Assembly: GCF_018863235.1 (NCBI RefSeq)
Contig: NZ_JAHKRS010000002.1
Coordinates: forward strand, 496,001-560,000
Source: Pseudomaricurvus albidus
GTDB taxonomy: Bacteria > Pseudomonadota > Gammaproteobacteria > Pseudomonadales > Cellvibrionaceae
Length of the DNA stretch: 64,000 nt
Direction: 5' to 3'
Shown: piece by piece, positions 1 to 8,175 of the stretch
Layout: each line of letters opens with the position of its first letter
Numbering within the stretch: position 1 is the stretch's first letter
Translations under genes and position numbers: made by a program
The notes under the pieces: model-generated
What the model saw: only the letters and a program-made list of their open reading frames with translations
Told to the model about the DNA's origin: nothing
Database searches by the model: none

Positions 1-384
1 CGGGTCTGTGATGCGCTGCCGGGCCGGGATGGTCAGAAAGACGATTTCCGCCAGTTCCCGGTGAGTGAGATAGAAGCTCACAAAGGTGTTGATAAAAGCA
101 TCCAGTTGCATAAGCGCATTATCGGGATGTTTTTCTACCTCGGTGCGAATGCTGTGTTCCAGCTCGGTCAGTTCGGGGGTAATGCAAGCAAAGATCAGAG
201 AGTCTTTATTGCCGAAGTATTTGTAAATTGTCTGCGGGCCCACCCCCGCCTGTTTGGCAATGTCCCGTATACCCACCTTGTGGAACAAACCCTGTGAAAA
301 CAGCTCAATAACCGTTGTGCGGAGCAGTTCCAGAGTTTCGGGGCTGATGTTGCGGCGATCCTGTTTTTCGGAGTTAGACATCAT
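1..384 (-). CDS. TetR-family transcriptional regulator (partial, C-terminus off the window)
   Basis: The minus strand from 384 downward translates as MMSNSEKQDRRNISPETLELL, then a typical TetR N-terminal helix-turn-helix with RDIAKQAGVGPQTIYKYFGNK at about residues 40-60. That segment is the family's DNA-recognition signature. Reading continues open to base 1, so about 128 residues are visible and the ligand-binding domain is cut off. Two adjacent ATG codons (384 and 381) are possible starts. It is divergent from the smrA-like gene at 616, with 231 bases between them that would hold its promoter and probably its own operator. The ligand and target genes cannot be told from the visible part. 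Confidence 0.85.
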   Translation of the reverse strand, partial: MMSNSEKQDRRNISPETLELLRTTVIELFSQGLFHKVGIRDIAKQAGVGPQTIYKYFGNKDSLIFACITPELTELEHSIRTEVEKHPDNALMQLDAFINTFVSFYLTHRELAEIVFLTIPARQRITDP

Positions 385-615
385 CTTCTGACTTGCGGAA
401 TGAGTCTGAAATATAACTGAGGGGCAGTTGGCCAGCAATTGCATCAATTTTCAGAATATGACCTGGTTGGCGATTTTACGGAATTCGTTGATCGCAGGAG
501 GAGCCACGTGTGGCGGGCAAGACTATCAAAATTGATGGGTGTGCTTATAATAACCCTCTGAAGATCGCCGCAAGGGCCTGGCGATCAGGTTTCTGTCAGT
601 TGTGGAGGAGAGAGC

Positions 616-1212
616 ATGTCAGATCGTGATACAGATGAGCTGCAGGCCTTTCAGAGCGCAATGGGTGATGTGAAGCCGATCAAGCAGGAAGCCCGTGTCA
701 CTCTCTCACAAACGTCATCCTCCCGTGATCGATTGAATATGCTCGCCCGTCGCGAAGCGGCTACAGCGCTGGCGGATGAGATACGCAATGACTTGTCCGG
801 TGAGTACGTTGAGCCTGTGGATCCCAATGCCATTCTGAGTTTTCAGCGTCCCGGCGTTCAGCACGGGGTATTCCGTAATTTGCGCCTGGGTAAATACGCC
901 ATTGAGGCCCGTCTCGACCTGCATCGCCATAGTGTTGAAGAGGCGCGACAGGCGGTGTTCCGCTTTGTTCGAGATTGCTTGCAGCACGATATTCGTTGCG
1001 CCCTGATTACCCATGGCAAGGGCGAAGGGCGCAAGCAGCCCGCCGTGCTCAAGAGCTGCATGAGCCACTGGTTGCCCCAGCTGCCCGAGGTGCTGGCCTT
1101 TCACTCGGCGCAAAAGCAACACGGAGCCTCCGGAGCCACCTATATCCTGATCCGCAAGAGTGAGCGCAAGCGGCAGGACAACCTCGAGCGCCACCAAAAG
1201 CGCAGGCTGTAA
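616..1212 (+). CDS. smrA: Smr-domain DNA endonuclease, SmrA-like
   Basis: A 198-residue protein with a charged N-terminal half and a C-terminal Smr domain at about residues 95-185. The hallmark motifs LDLHRHS (about residue 98) and THGKGEG (about residue 133) are present; in this family they form the nicking-endonuclease active site. Length and arrangement match proteobacterial SmrA/YdaL proteins rather than MutS2, which carries Smr as a tail. The C-terminus is very basic (KSERKRQDNLERHQKRRL), fitting nucleic acid binding. The start at 616 has a GGAGGAGAG ribosome site just upstream. It stands alone. The cellular role of stand-alone Smr proteins is not well settled, so the nuclease call rests on the family. 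Confidence 0.85.
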   Translation: MSDRDTDELQAFQSAMGDVKPIKQEARVTLSQTSSSRDRLNMLARREAATALADEIRNDLSGEYVEPVDPNAILSFQRPGVQHGVFRNLRLGKYAIEARLDLHRHSVEEARQAVFRFVRDCLQHDIRCALITHGKGEGRKQPAVLKSCMSHWLPQLPEVLAFHSAQKQHGASGATYILIRKSERKRQDNLERHQKRRL

Positions 1213-1356
1213 GCCTTTTACAACAAAACCCCGCTAAATTGATCTCCCATGCAAATTTCTGCGCAGGTTTATGCGCAGATGTGCTATTTTTATTTCTACT
1301 TGTAACCCAAAAATCTAAATGCAGTGCCGGCGGTAAAGCCTTTTGAAGGAGTGAAC

Positions 1357-2190
1357 ATGGAATTTAATGTCGAAGAGATTATGGAAACCATCCCTGAATT
1401 GATCATGGTATATGGTCTGAAGGTGGTGATGGCGCTTGTCGTTTTCTTTGTGGGTAAGTGGATCGCAAAGATGCTGGCGTCGGCTTTTGAGCGGGGAATG
1501 GCGTCTAAAAACATCGATCCAACGGTGGCCCACTTTACTCGCAATATCATTTATTACGCGTTGTTTGCGGTAGTAGTGATTGCGGCACTGGGGCAGTTGG
1601 GCGTACAAACGGCTTCCTTCGTCGCCATTGTCGGTGCTGCCGGTCTGGCCATCGGCTTTGCCCTGCAGGGCTCGCTGGCAAACTTCGCCGCCGGTGTGTT
1701 GTTGATTTTGTTCCGACCCATCAAGGTTGGGGATTATGTCGAAGCCGGTGGCTCTGCCGGTGTGGTGAAAGAAATATCGATTTTTACCACGATTTTGACC
1801 ACGCCCGATAACAAGGTGGTGATCATTGCCAACAATCAGGTGATGTCCAACAACATCGTCAACTACTCCACCATGCCCACTCGCCGTGTCGATCTTACTG
1901 TGGGTATCAGTTACGGATCCGATATCAAGCTGGCCAAGCAGATCATGCAGGAGATTGCCGATAATGACAGCCGTGTCCTGAAGGATCCTGCGGTACAGAT
2001 TGCGGTTAAGGAACTGGCGGATTCTTCCGTGAACTTCGTGTTCCGCTCCTGGGTCAACAGCGCTGACTACTGGGGTGTGTTCTTTGATTTTACCGAGCAG
2101 GTGAAACTGAAGTTCGACGAACAGGGCATTGAAATTCCGTTCCCGCAAATGGATGTGCATTTCGATAAGTCGGAGGAGAAAGCCGCTTAA
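1357..2190 (+). CDS. mscS: Small-conductance mechanosensitive channel, MscS family
   Basis: A 277-residue protein close to the length of E. coli MscS (286). It has an N-terminal membrane helix (residues 12-35), a second around 60-80, and the pore-lining TM3 region rich in Gly/Ala (GAAGLAIGFALQGSLANFA, about residue 95). The beta-domain signature FRPIKVGDYV follows. The ATG at 1357 is chosen over an upstream GTG at 1324 because AAGGAG lies at 1346-1351 with proper spacing. The channel opens under membrane tension to release solutes on osmotic downshift. The gene is monocistronic and is followed by a strong intrinsic terminator. A second, much shorter MscS-domain protein is encoded at 7601. Confidence 0.93.
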   Translation: MEFNVEEIMETIPELIMVYGLKVVMALVVFFVGKWIAKMLASAFERGMASKNIDPTVAHFTRNIIYYALFAVVVIAALGQLGVQTASFVAIVGAAGLAIGFALQGSLANFAAGVLLILFRPIKVGDYVEAGGSAGVVKEISIFTTILTTPDNKVVIIANNQVMSNNIVNYSTMPTRRVDLTVGISYGSDIKLAKQIMQEIADNDSRVLKDPAVQIAVKELADSSVNFVFRSWVNSADYWGVFFDFTEQVKLKFDEQGIEIPFPQMDVHFDKSEEKAA

Positions 2191-2212
2191 AACAGCTTTC
2201 CTTGTGAGTGCG

Positions 2213-2251
2213 AAAGCCCCTGAACGGCAACGTTCAGGGGCTTTTTTTTTT
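2213..2251 (+). terminator. Intrinsic terminator of mscS
   Basis: A perfect 14-base stem (2213-2226 with 2231-2244) closed by a GCAA tetraloop runs directly into a tract of ten T at 2242-2251, 22 bases after the mscS stop codon. This is a textbook rho-independent terminator. Confidence 0.93.
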
Positions 2252-2519
2252 GGCACATTGTTTTTACTTTCCGAAATCTTTTGAGTGGTGTCAACTTTGT
2301 GTCGCGGGCGGTTCGGGTTCTGTTGCAATTGAATGATAATTTGGTTTTATGTGCCAATTATGATTAAGGTTAATAATGATTTAGGCGATAATATTAACAA
2401 CGTTATTGCGATGAATCATAAGGAATATCGCTGCCATTACGCTGAGTGTTGACCGCAAGTTGATGCGCTTTGCAGGCAAGTAACGCACTGTCTGATTGGT
2501 AAATAGGAAAGAAGTAAAA

Positions 2520-4430
2520 ATGGCATTTGATTATGGTTCGATAGATCTTGGTTTAAAAAATCCGTTTAAAAAAGAGGGCCTTGTTACAGCCCTGCGTGGC
2601 GGTGTGCAGGTTCTGCTTGGATTGTACTTGTTGGTGTCTGCGGTTCAGGTGGTCAAAGAGCAGCCGCTTATGGGATGGGTGCTGGTCGTGTTTGGACTGG
2701 GTATGCTGGGCATGGGCTTGCGTGCAGCAGGTTCCGGTATTTACGCCACCATGCGTTACTTTGTCGGGCGTAACCATCCGACGTCTCTGGCATACAATTT
2801 CAGCGCCTCCGAAGCCAGTACGGCTGATGAGGAAAGTGCTTATGTGGCTTACTCGGCCCAAGGGCTGGAGGAGATGCTGGTAGGGCGTAAAAACAGCACC
2901 TTTAAAGAACCTCGAGGATTTTTGGCCCGTCTGTTACACAGCATCTTTCCCAAGCTGCTCTTTATGCCGTACCCCATTCGTAATCAGGCGCAGCGTTTAT
3001 TTTCCGCCTGGGTGAACTCGCTGGTCGCCTTGATGGGATATGCTTTAGTGGCATTTGTTTCTCTTGGTGGATTTGCCGGAGATGCCGGCGAGCTGATGTT
3101 CCCTCTGTATACTGTGTTTCTTCTGGGGTATTTGTTGTGGGTTTGGCGGGCGACAGGCCGTCCTATCAAGCGTAAAGCTGAGATACAGATTGAATCGTCC
3201 GGTGTTGGCGGTCTGGTGAAAGTCATTGGCGTGTCGTTGATTGTGCCGGTAGTGCTGGGGTTGCTGGTGTCCTGGTTTATGTCGGTATCGCGTATCGAAA
3301 AAACCGAGATTCAGGTCGTTGTTGATAGCCTGCCGAGCTTGTATGCCGGCTGGTATATGCTGGGGCTCTTTGTATTGGCTATCGGTGCTACTGCGCTGCT
3401 GGTGCTGATGCTCAAACGTCGTATGCAGGCGGTAAACCCGGTGGCAGAAGTGTCAGAACTGCGTGAAAACTGGCAGGAGTCCGTACACCCGGATGAGATC
3501 TTTATTAACCTCGACAATCTGGTGATGGCCAATCGCCGTTACAAGGAGGTGCCTAACCGTGTCTATCGCGAGCTGGATCCTCATCTGGAAGAGCAGGTGA
3601 ATGAGAAGGGCGGTTTCCGCGGTGAAATGATTCAGGAAATCCAGCCGCGGGTGAAAGCGATGGATATGGGTGGCATGTTTGGCAAAATACGCATGGCCAG
3701 CCTGTTGGCGGGTAATGTGTTGTTTGTTGCTGCCATGATTGCCACGGTGGCGTTGGCCTATGATTTCGGGTCCGCCTTGCAGTTTTTCAGCGGTGCCTGG
3801 AAATACCTCGATGCTGAAATTTTGATCCAGTTGATGGCTCCGAATGAAGGAGGTGAACCTAATCTGATTCGTGAGGTGTTGTCGTCCTGTGTCCACTTAC
3901 TGCTGTTGGGTATTCTGTTCAGAGCGTTTGCACGTATTCTCACCAACGCCGCACACCTGTTTTTTGCTGAAATCCAGTTTGAGTCTCTGCTGATCTATTT
4001 CAAGTGTGAGGGCACCTTTACCGAGTCCAAGATCTCAACCGGTACCGGTATTTATGACAGCACCCGTTCAGAGAATACGCTGGTGCGCAGCAGCATCACG
4101 CCCTGGGTTATTGTCTCGCGGATTGTCTCGACGACGTTTGCGGCAACGGGTATGCGCAATCTGGAGCATCCGCGCCACATTCTGGAAATGCACCGCGACG
4201 ATCAGGAATTGCAGTCCATCAAGAGTGATGTGGTGAGCTTCCTGAAAGATCGTGAATCCATTGCTTCCATTACCAGCGAGCGTGATCTGGTGAATGCCTC
4301 GCAGATCCACCAGCTTAACGAGCAGACTCGGGCTCAACAGGGGCAGGGTGCTCTGGGGCGTGATGAAGAAGCGGCGGGTTATCTGCGGCGTGAATCCGGC
4401 TTGCTGGAAAAGGATGATGAAACGGTGTGA
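2520..4430 (+). CDS. Large multi-pass membrane protein of unknown function
   Basis: A 636-residue protein I do not recognise. It starts MAFDYGSIDLGLKNPFKKEG and then has about eight to nine hydrophobic segments: two near residues 25-75, two near 165-220, two near 235-310, one near 400 and one or two near 465-500. A soluble stretch of roughly 80 residues separates segments at 310-390, and a polar, Glu/Gln-rich tail of about 130 residues follows the last segment. The ATG at 2520 is preferred over TTG 2496 because AGGAAAG lies at about 2505-2511. The gene is alone behind a 268-base AT-rich leader. A very regular Gly/Leu-rich N-terminal membrane hairpin suggests an envelope or scaffold role, but no function is proposed. 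Confidence 0.85.
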   Translation: MAFDYGSIDLGLKNPFKKEGLVTALRGGVQVLLGLYLLVSAVQVVKEQPLMGWVLVVFGLGMLGMGLRAAGSGIYATMRYFVGRNHPTSLAYNFSASEASTADEESAYVAYSAQGLEEMLVGRKNSTFKEPRGFLARLLHSIFPKLLFMPYPIRNQAQRLFSAWVNSLVALMGYALVAFVSLGGFAGDAGELMFPLYTVFLLGYLLWVWRATGRPIKRKAEIQIESSGVGGLVKVIGVSLIVPVVLGLLVSWFMSVSRIEKTEIQVVVDSLPSLYAGWYMLGLFVLAIGATALLVLMLKRRMQAVNPVAEVSELRENWQESVHPDEIFINLDNLVMANRRYKEVPNRVYRELDPHLEEQVNEKGGFRGEMIQEIQPRVKAMDMGGMFGKIRMASLLAGNVLFVAAMIATVALAYDFGSALQFFSGAWKYLDAEILIQLMAPNEGGEPNLIREVLSSCVHLLLLGILFRAFARILTNAAHLFFAEIQFESLLIYFKCEGTFTESKISTGTGIYDSTRSENTLVRSSITPWVIVSRIVSTTFAATGMRNLEHPRHILEMHRDDQELQSIKSDVVSFLKDRESIASITSERDLVNASQIHQLNEQTRAQQGQGALGRDEEAAGYLRRESGLLEKDDETV

Positions 4431-4486
4431 CGCTGTCACACCTCAATTGTTGTTTATCTCAAATCGTCTGAACCTTTTCTGGAGCC

Positions 4487-4798
4487 CTAGATTCTATGGG
4501 GCTCCAGTTCCACATCATAAAGACGCTTGCCCATCAGCGTCATTTCTCCCCGGTAGCGATAATCGCCGGTGGCTGTAAATTCAAATTCGTACCGCCGGGC
4601 AATGGAAAAGTTGCCACGCTTGTCGCGTTTGGGACGCAGACTCAGCAAGGAGACGGTATCGTCCAGCAGCTGGACGTCCATGTGTTCACAGTGTTGTTTG
4701 GCCAGGCCGATGGCCCGGTCGCGAAAACCGGCGTTCTGCCAAATCAGCAGGCCAATCAGGCCCACGGCGAAGGCTATCATCAAATCGTAAATGGTCAT
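4487..4798 (-). CDS. DUF3301 family protein, membrane-anchored
   Basis: A 103-residue protein with one N-terminal transmembrane helix (MIAFAVGLIGLLIWQ, residues 7-21). It is followed by a compact soluble domain containing HCEHMDVQLLDDTVSL and RRYEFEFTATGDYRYRGEMT. This pattern matches the small gammaproteobacterial DUF3301 family as I recall it. Function is unknown in the family. The gene converges on the large membrane protein gene ending at 4430. A 9-base inverted repeat (4479-4487 with 4499-4507) spans its stop codon and may form a 3' hairpin, though no T-run accompanies it. Confidence 0.8.
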   Translation of the reverse strand: MTIYDLMIAFAVGLIGLLIWQNAGFRDRAIGLAKQHCEHMDVQLLDDTVSLLSLRPKRDKRGNFSIARRYEFEFTATGDYRYRGEMTLMGKRLYDVELEPHRI

Positions 4799-4896
4799 GC
4801 AGTGCGGTATCTCCTGGGCTTTTCAGGGTTCCAATGGCCGTTACTATACCTCAGTTGGCCGCTATTGGTGTTATCGCTCAAACTCTGAGTGAGTGG

Positions 4897-5793
4897 TTAC
4901 TTGCTTCGAAAGGCCTCCAATAGAACATCCATCATCGCTTGAGAGGCGGCGGAAAGCGGGTAGCGACGACGAGTCAGCATGCCGACTTCACGAACCAGCC
5001 CGGCACCGCGCAGAGGCCGGCAGCGGGCGCCCACTTCCTGCATTTGCTGTTCACAGAGCGCGGGCACAATGCTGACCCCCAGGCCACTGGCAACCATCCG
5101 CCCAACGGTAATCAGTTGATGGGCCTCGTAAGCCGGCGAGAAAGGGAGCTGATGATGTGACATCAGCTCACCAATCAGCAGGCGCACCTGAGACGGCGAT
5201 TGTAGTGTGATCAAGTCCTGCCGTGCCAGATCGGCGATATCGACATCGGCGTGTTGTGCCAGTGAGTGTTCCGGAGGCAGGACGGCCACAAAGCGATCTG
5301 CAAACAGCGGGGTAAAGATCAGGTCGTCCTGGGCCTCGGGGTCGAAGCTGATGCCCAGTTCGGCACGCCCGGTTCGCACCATGCGTACCACTTCTTCGGC
5401 GATGACGTCGTGCAGAGCCACCCGAATCTGGGGGTGCTTCTGTTTGAAGGTAGCCAGCCCCCTGGGCAGCAGATTGGCGGCAAAGGAGGGCATGGCTGCA
5501 AGCGTAATTCGTCCTGTGCGCAGGGCGAAGCGGTTTTCCAGGTCTTCCAGTGCGTCGTCCCAGTCACCCAGTAATCGCTTGGCTGTCGGCAGGAAGTCCT
5601 CACCTTCGGGGGTCAGGGCAAAGGTGCGGGTGGTACGGGTCAGCAATTGTCCTCCAACCGCTTCTTCCAGGGTTTTGATGGCGGTGCTCAGCGCCGGTTG
5701 GGAGAGGTGAATCTGAGCCGCTGCTTCGGCAAAACTGTTAGAGCGGGCCACGGCGACAAAGGCGCGGATCTGTTTGAGGGTGGCATTGCTCAC
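4897..5793 (-). CDS. LysR-family transcriptional regulator
   Basis: A 298-residue LysR regulator. The winged helix-turn-helix occupies residues 1-62 (LKQIRAFVAVARSNSFAEAA, then LSQPALSTAIKTLEE), and the periplasmic-binding-protein-like effector domain fills the rest. It is transcribed divergently from scoAB, with 219 bases between the start codons. By the usual logic of LysR genes it probably controls the CoA-transferase operon and itself; the inducer may be a ketone body or related acid. That link is inference from position only. The intergenic space contains a 9-base inverted repeat suited to an operator. Confidence 0.92.
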   Translation of the reverse strand: MSNATLKQIRAFVAVARSNSFAEAAAQIHLSQPALSTAIKTLEEAVGGQLLTRTTRTFALTPEGEDFLPTAKRLLGDWDDALEDLENRFALRTGRITLAAMPSFAANLLPRGLATFKQKHPQIRVALHDVIAEEVVRMVRTGRAELGISFDPEAQDDLIFTPLFADRFVAVLPPEHSLAQHADVDIADLARQDLITLQSPSQVRLLIGELMSHHQLPFSPAYEAHQLITVGRMVASGLGVSIVPALCEQQMQEVGARCRPLRGAGLVREVGMLTRRRYPLSAASQAMMDVLLEAFRSK

Positions 5794-5817
5794 GACACTT
5801 GTCCTTTATTTCAAAAA

Positions 5818-5853
5818 ATTTATCAATTCTTCGTATTTTTTCATTTGATAAAT
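5818..5853. promoter_or_regulatory. Inverted repeat between LysR gene and scoA, operator candidate
   Basis: ATTTATCAA at 5818-5826 is repeated as TTGATAAAT at 5845-5853, a perfect 9-base inverted repeat with an 18-base centre. It lies 25 bases upstream of the LysR start and about 160 bases upstream of scoA, so it best suits autoregulation or shared control. The arms contain the T...A ends typical of LysR boxes, but the spacing is larger than the classic T-N11-A. Confidence 0.4.
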
Positions 5854-6012
5854 ATAAGCCGATCTTCCAATCTAGGCAAGACGGTGCTTTTCCGTGACAT
5901 GCGGCAACCACCAGCGAAAGTGGTCTGATGTTGCCATACTCACAGCACACGATAAGAGAGATTCAACGCATTCACCATTGGGTGGAGCGTGCCAATTGGA
6001 GGAGTTCAAACC

Positions 6013-6714
6013 ATGTCGGGTTTTGACAAGGTGGTAAGCAGTTACGAAGAAGCAATGGAAGGTCTGCAAGATGATATGACCATCATTGCCGGAGGCTTTG
6101 GCCTCTGTGGTATTCCGGAAAATCTGATCAATGAAATCAAGCGTCGTGGTGTTCACGGCCTGACCATTGTGTCCAACAACTGTGGCGTGGACGGGTTTGG
6201 TCTCGGCGTGCTGCTGGAAGACAAGCAGGTCAAGAAAATGATTTCCTCCTACGTCGGCGAAAACAAATTGTTTGAGCAGCAGCTGCTGGCTGGCGAGCTG
6301 GAAGTAGAGCTGACGCCCCAGGGCACTCTGGCCGAGAAAATGCGGGCCGGTGGTGCAGGCATTCCTGCCTTTTACACGGCCACCGGTTACGGCACTCTCG
6401 TGGGGGAAGGCAAGGAAGTGAAAGAATTCAACGGCCGCAACTATATTCTCGAAGAGGCCGTGACCGGTGACTTCGCCATTGTGAAGGCCTGGAAAGCGGA
6501 TCGCTACGGCAATCTGGTGTATCGCCATACGGCGCAAAACTTCAACCCCATGGCTGCAACGGCTGGCAAGATTACTGTGGTGGAAGTGGAAGAGATCGTT
6601 GAGCCGGGTGAACTGGATCCCACACAGATCCACACCCCGGGTATCTATGTGGATCGCCTGATCAAGGGCACCTTCGAAAAACGTATTGAACAGCGCACTG
6701 TTCGCGAAGCTTAA
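6013..6714 (+). CDS. scoA: 3-oxoacid CoA-transferase subunit A
   Basis: A 233-residue alpha subunit of a family I CoA-transferase. The N-terminal glycine-rich segment [17 protein letters not shown] (about residues 25-40) and the later motif [17 protein letters not shown] are typical of SCOT-type enzymes. With subunit B it moves CoA from succinyl-CoA to acetoacetate, which allows acetoacetate produced by tyrosine and leucine breakdown to enter central metabolism. The ATG at 6013 follows GGAGGAG at 5999-6005 and is preferred over an upstream in-frame start. scoB follows after 12 bases, so the two are one operon, divergent from the LysR gene. Confidence 0.92.
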   Translation: MSGFDKVVSSYEEAMEGLQDDMTIIAGGFGLCGIPENLINEIKRRGVHGLTIVSNNCGVDGFGLGVLLEDKQVKKMISSYVGENKLFEQQLLAGELEVELTPQGTLAEKMRAGGAGIPAFYTATGYGTLVGEGKEVKEFNGRNYILEEAVTGDFAIVKAWKADRYGNLVYRHTAQNFNPMAATAGKITVVEVEEIVEPGELDPTQIHTPGIYVDRLIKGTFEKRIEQRTVREA

Positions 6715-6726
6715 GGAGAGTCGATT

Positions 6727-7383
6727 ATGTCATTAACTCGTGAACAACTGGCCATGCGAGTGGCCCGAGAGCTGGAAGACGGCTTTTATGTAAACCTGGG
6801 TATTGGTATTCCCACGCTGGTAGCAAACTATGTTCCGAAAGGTATGGACGTGATGCTGCAATCAGAGAACGGCTTGCTGGGTATGGGGCCTTTCCCCACC
6901 GAAGCCGAAGTGGACGCGGACCTGATTAACGCGGGTAAGCAAACGGTCACTACGATTCCCGGGTCTTCGATTTTTTCGTCGGCAGAATCCTTTGCCATGA
7001 TCCGCGGTGGTCACGTCGATCTGACCGTGCTGGGCGCTTTTGAGGTGGATGTGATGGGCAATATCGCCTCTTACATGATTCCGGGCAAACTGATCAAAGG
7101 CATGGGCGGTGCTATGGATCTGGTGGCCGGTGCTGACAATATCATCGTCACCATGACTCATGCCTCCAAGAACGGTGACTCCAAGCTCTTACCTCAGTGT
7201 ACCCTGCCGCTCACCGGTGCTGGCTGTATCAACAAAGTGGTGACGGATTTGGCCTATGTGGAAATCGCAGATGGCAAGTTCTGGTTAAAAGAGCGCGCAC
7301 CCGGTGTCTCAGTGGATGAGATCGTCAAGTTGACGGCTGGTGAACTGGTGGTGCCTGAAGTGGTTCCGGAAATGGAGTTTTGA
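6727..7383 (+). CDS. scoB: 3-oxoacid CoA-transferase subunit B
   Basis: A 218-residue beta subunit. The catalytic glutamate sits in SENGLLGMGP (Glu about residue 47), the conserved site that forms the enzyme-CoA thioester in family I transferases. Further family features are the GIGIPTLVANYVP segment near residue 25 and the GGHVDLTVLGAFEVD segment near residue 97. It is translated from an AAGGAGAG ribosome site just after scoA and must pair with it to form the active heteromer. A terminator follows. Substrate specificity (succinyl-CoA:acetoacetate against acetate:acetoacetate) cannot be fixed from motifs alone. Confidence 0.92.
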   Translation: MSLTREQLAMRVARELEDGFYVNLGIGIPTLVANYVPKGMDVMLQSENGLLGMGPFPTEAEVDADLINAGKQTVTTIPGSSIFSSAESFAMIRGGHVDLTVLGAFEVDVMGNIASYMIPGKLIKGMGGAMDLVAGADNIIVTMTHASKNGDSKLLPQCTLPLTGAGCINKVVTDLAYVEIADGKFWLKERAPGVSVDEIVKLTAGELVVPEVVPEMEF

Positions 7384-7449
7384 TCGTTATAAAGTCTTAG
7401 TCCTATGAAAGTTTGGGTCAAGTTGGCGGAAACGTCATCCTTTCTGTGC

Positions 7450-7474
7450 GGGGAGCTTTAGCTCCCCTTTTTTT
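7450..7474 (+). terminator. Intrinsic terminator of scoAB
   Basis: GGGGAGC (7450-7456), a TTTA loop and GCTCCCC (7461-7467) form a 7-base GC-rich stem followed by seven T. It lies 67 bases after the scoB stop codon. Confidence 0.88.
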
Positions 7475-7600
7475 GTTCTATACTCGCCTATTGACCCAAG
7501 GTGAACAAAAATATCGCCTGCCATAACTTACCCCCGTATACTTCGCCCATGTGGAGGCCCTCCCTTGAGCGGTCAGCAAGGATAAGGAGGTAGACTGTTA

Positions 7601-8119
7601 ATGAAGTTTATTGTTGTTGCGGCTTTATTCGCAGCGTATTTGATTTGCCTGAATGTTATGTCCCGGGCTATCGCCAAATTCGGCAACCGAAAATCCGTCA
7701 GCATCTATCGTATTGAATATATCCGTAAAACCCTGAAGATGGGCTTGACCACGTTATTCGTGATCGTGTTGTTTTTACTGCTGGGGATTGAATATTCCCA
7801 GCTTACCGTGTTTCTGTCATCAGTGTTTGCGGTTATAGGTGTGGCCTTGTTTGCCCAGTGGTCAATTCTGAGCAATATGACCGCCAGCCTGATTATCTTT
7901 TTCTTCTTCCCTTACCGGGTCGGTGATCAGGTGAGGGTGGTGGACAAGGATGATGACATATCCGGCTGTATTGAAGAAATTTCTCTGTTTCACGTGTTGA
8001 TTCGTCGGGAAGGTGAATTGATCACCTATCCCAACAACCTGATTCTGCAGAAAGCCGTTATTAAAAACCCCAGACCCGTGGCAGACGCAGCGCCGGCATC
8101 CGGGGATTATGAAATTTAA
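7601..8119 (+). CDS. Short MscS-domain membrane protein
   Basis: A 172-residue protein that looks like the core of an MscS channel. It has an N-terminal helix (residues 2-20), a second at about 50-68, and a TM3-like helix (about 70-105, FLSSVFAVIGVALFAQWSIL). The beta-domain start PYRVGDQVRVVDKDDDISG and EEISLFHVLI follow, ending soon after. It lacks the alpha/beta cytoplasmic vestibule of full MscS proteins. The start ATG follows a strong AAGGAGG site. It lies 56 bases before the RimB-RimK fusion gene in the same direction, so the two are probably co-transcribed. Whether it forms a channel on its own is unknown. Confidence 0.82.
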   Translation: MKFIVVAALFAAYLICLNVMSRAIAKFGNRKSVSIYRIEYIRKTLKMGLTTLFVIVLFLLLGIEYSQLTVFLSSVFAVIGVALFAQWSILSNMTASLIIFFFFPYRVGDQVRVVDKDDDISGCIEEISLFHVLIRREGELITYPNNLILQKAVIKNPRPVADAAPASGDYEI

Positions 8120-8175
8120 TCACAGGCCTGGCCTGAGACTGTTTATCTATCATCAGTTTGAGTTGGGAGAGCCTC

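Noticed and set aside
1315-2328. 337-codon minus-strand frame across mscS
   Set aside because: Shadow of mscS; histidine/arginine-rich with no domain, while the plus frame is a clear MscS.
5872-6633. 253-codon minus-strand frame
   Set aside because: Lies antisense to scoA, which has intact CoA-transferase motifs.
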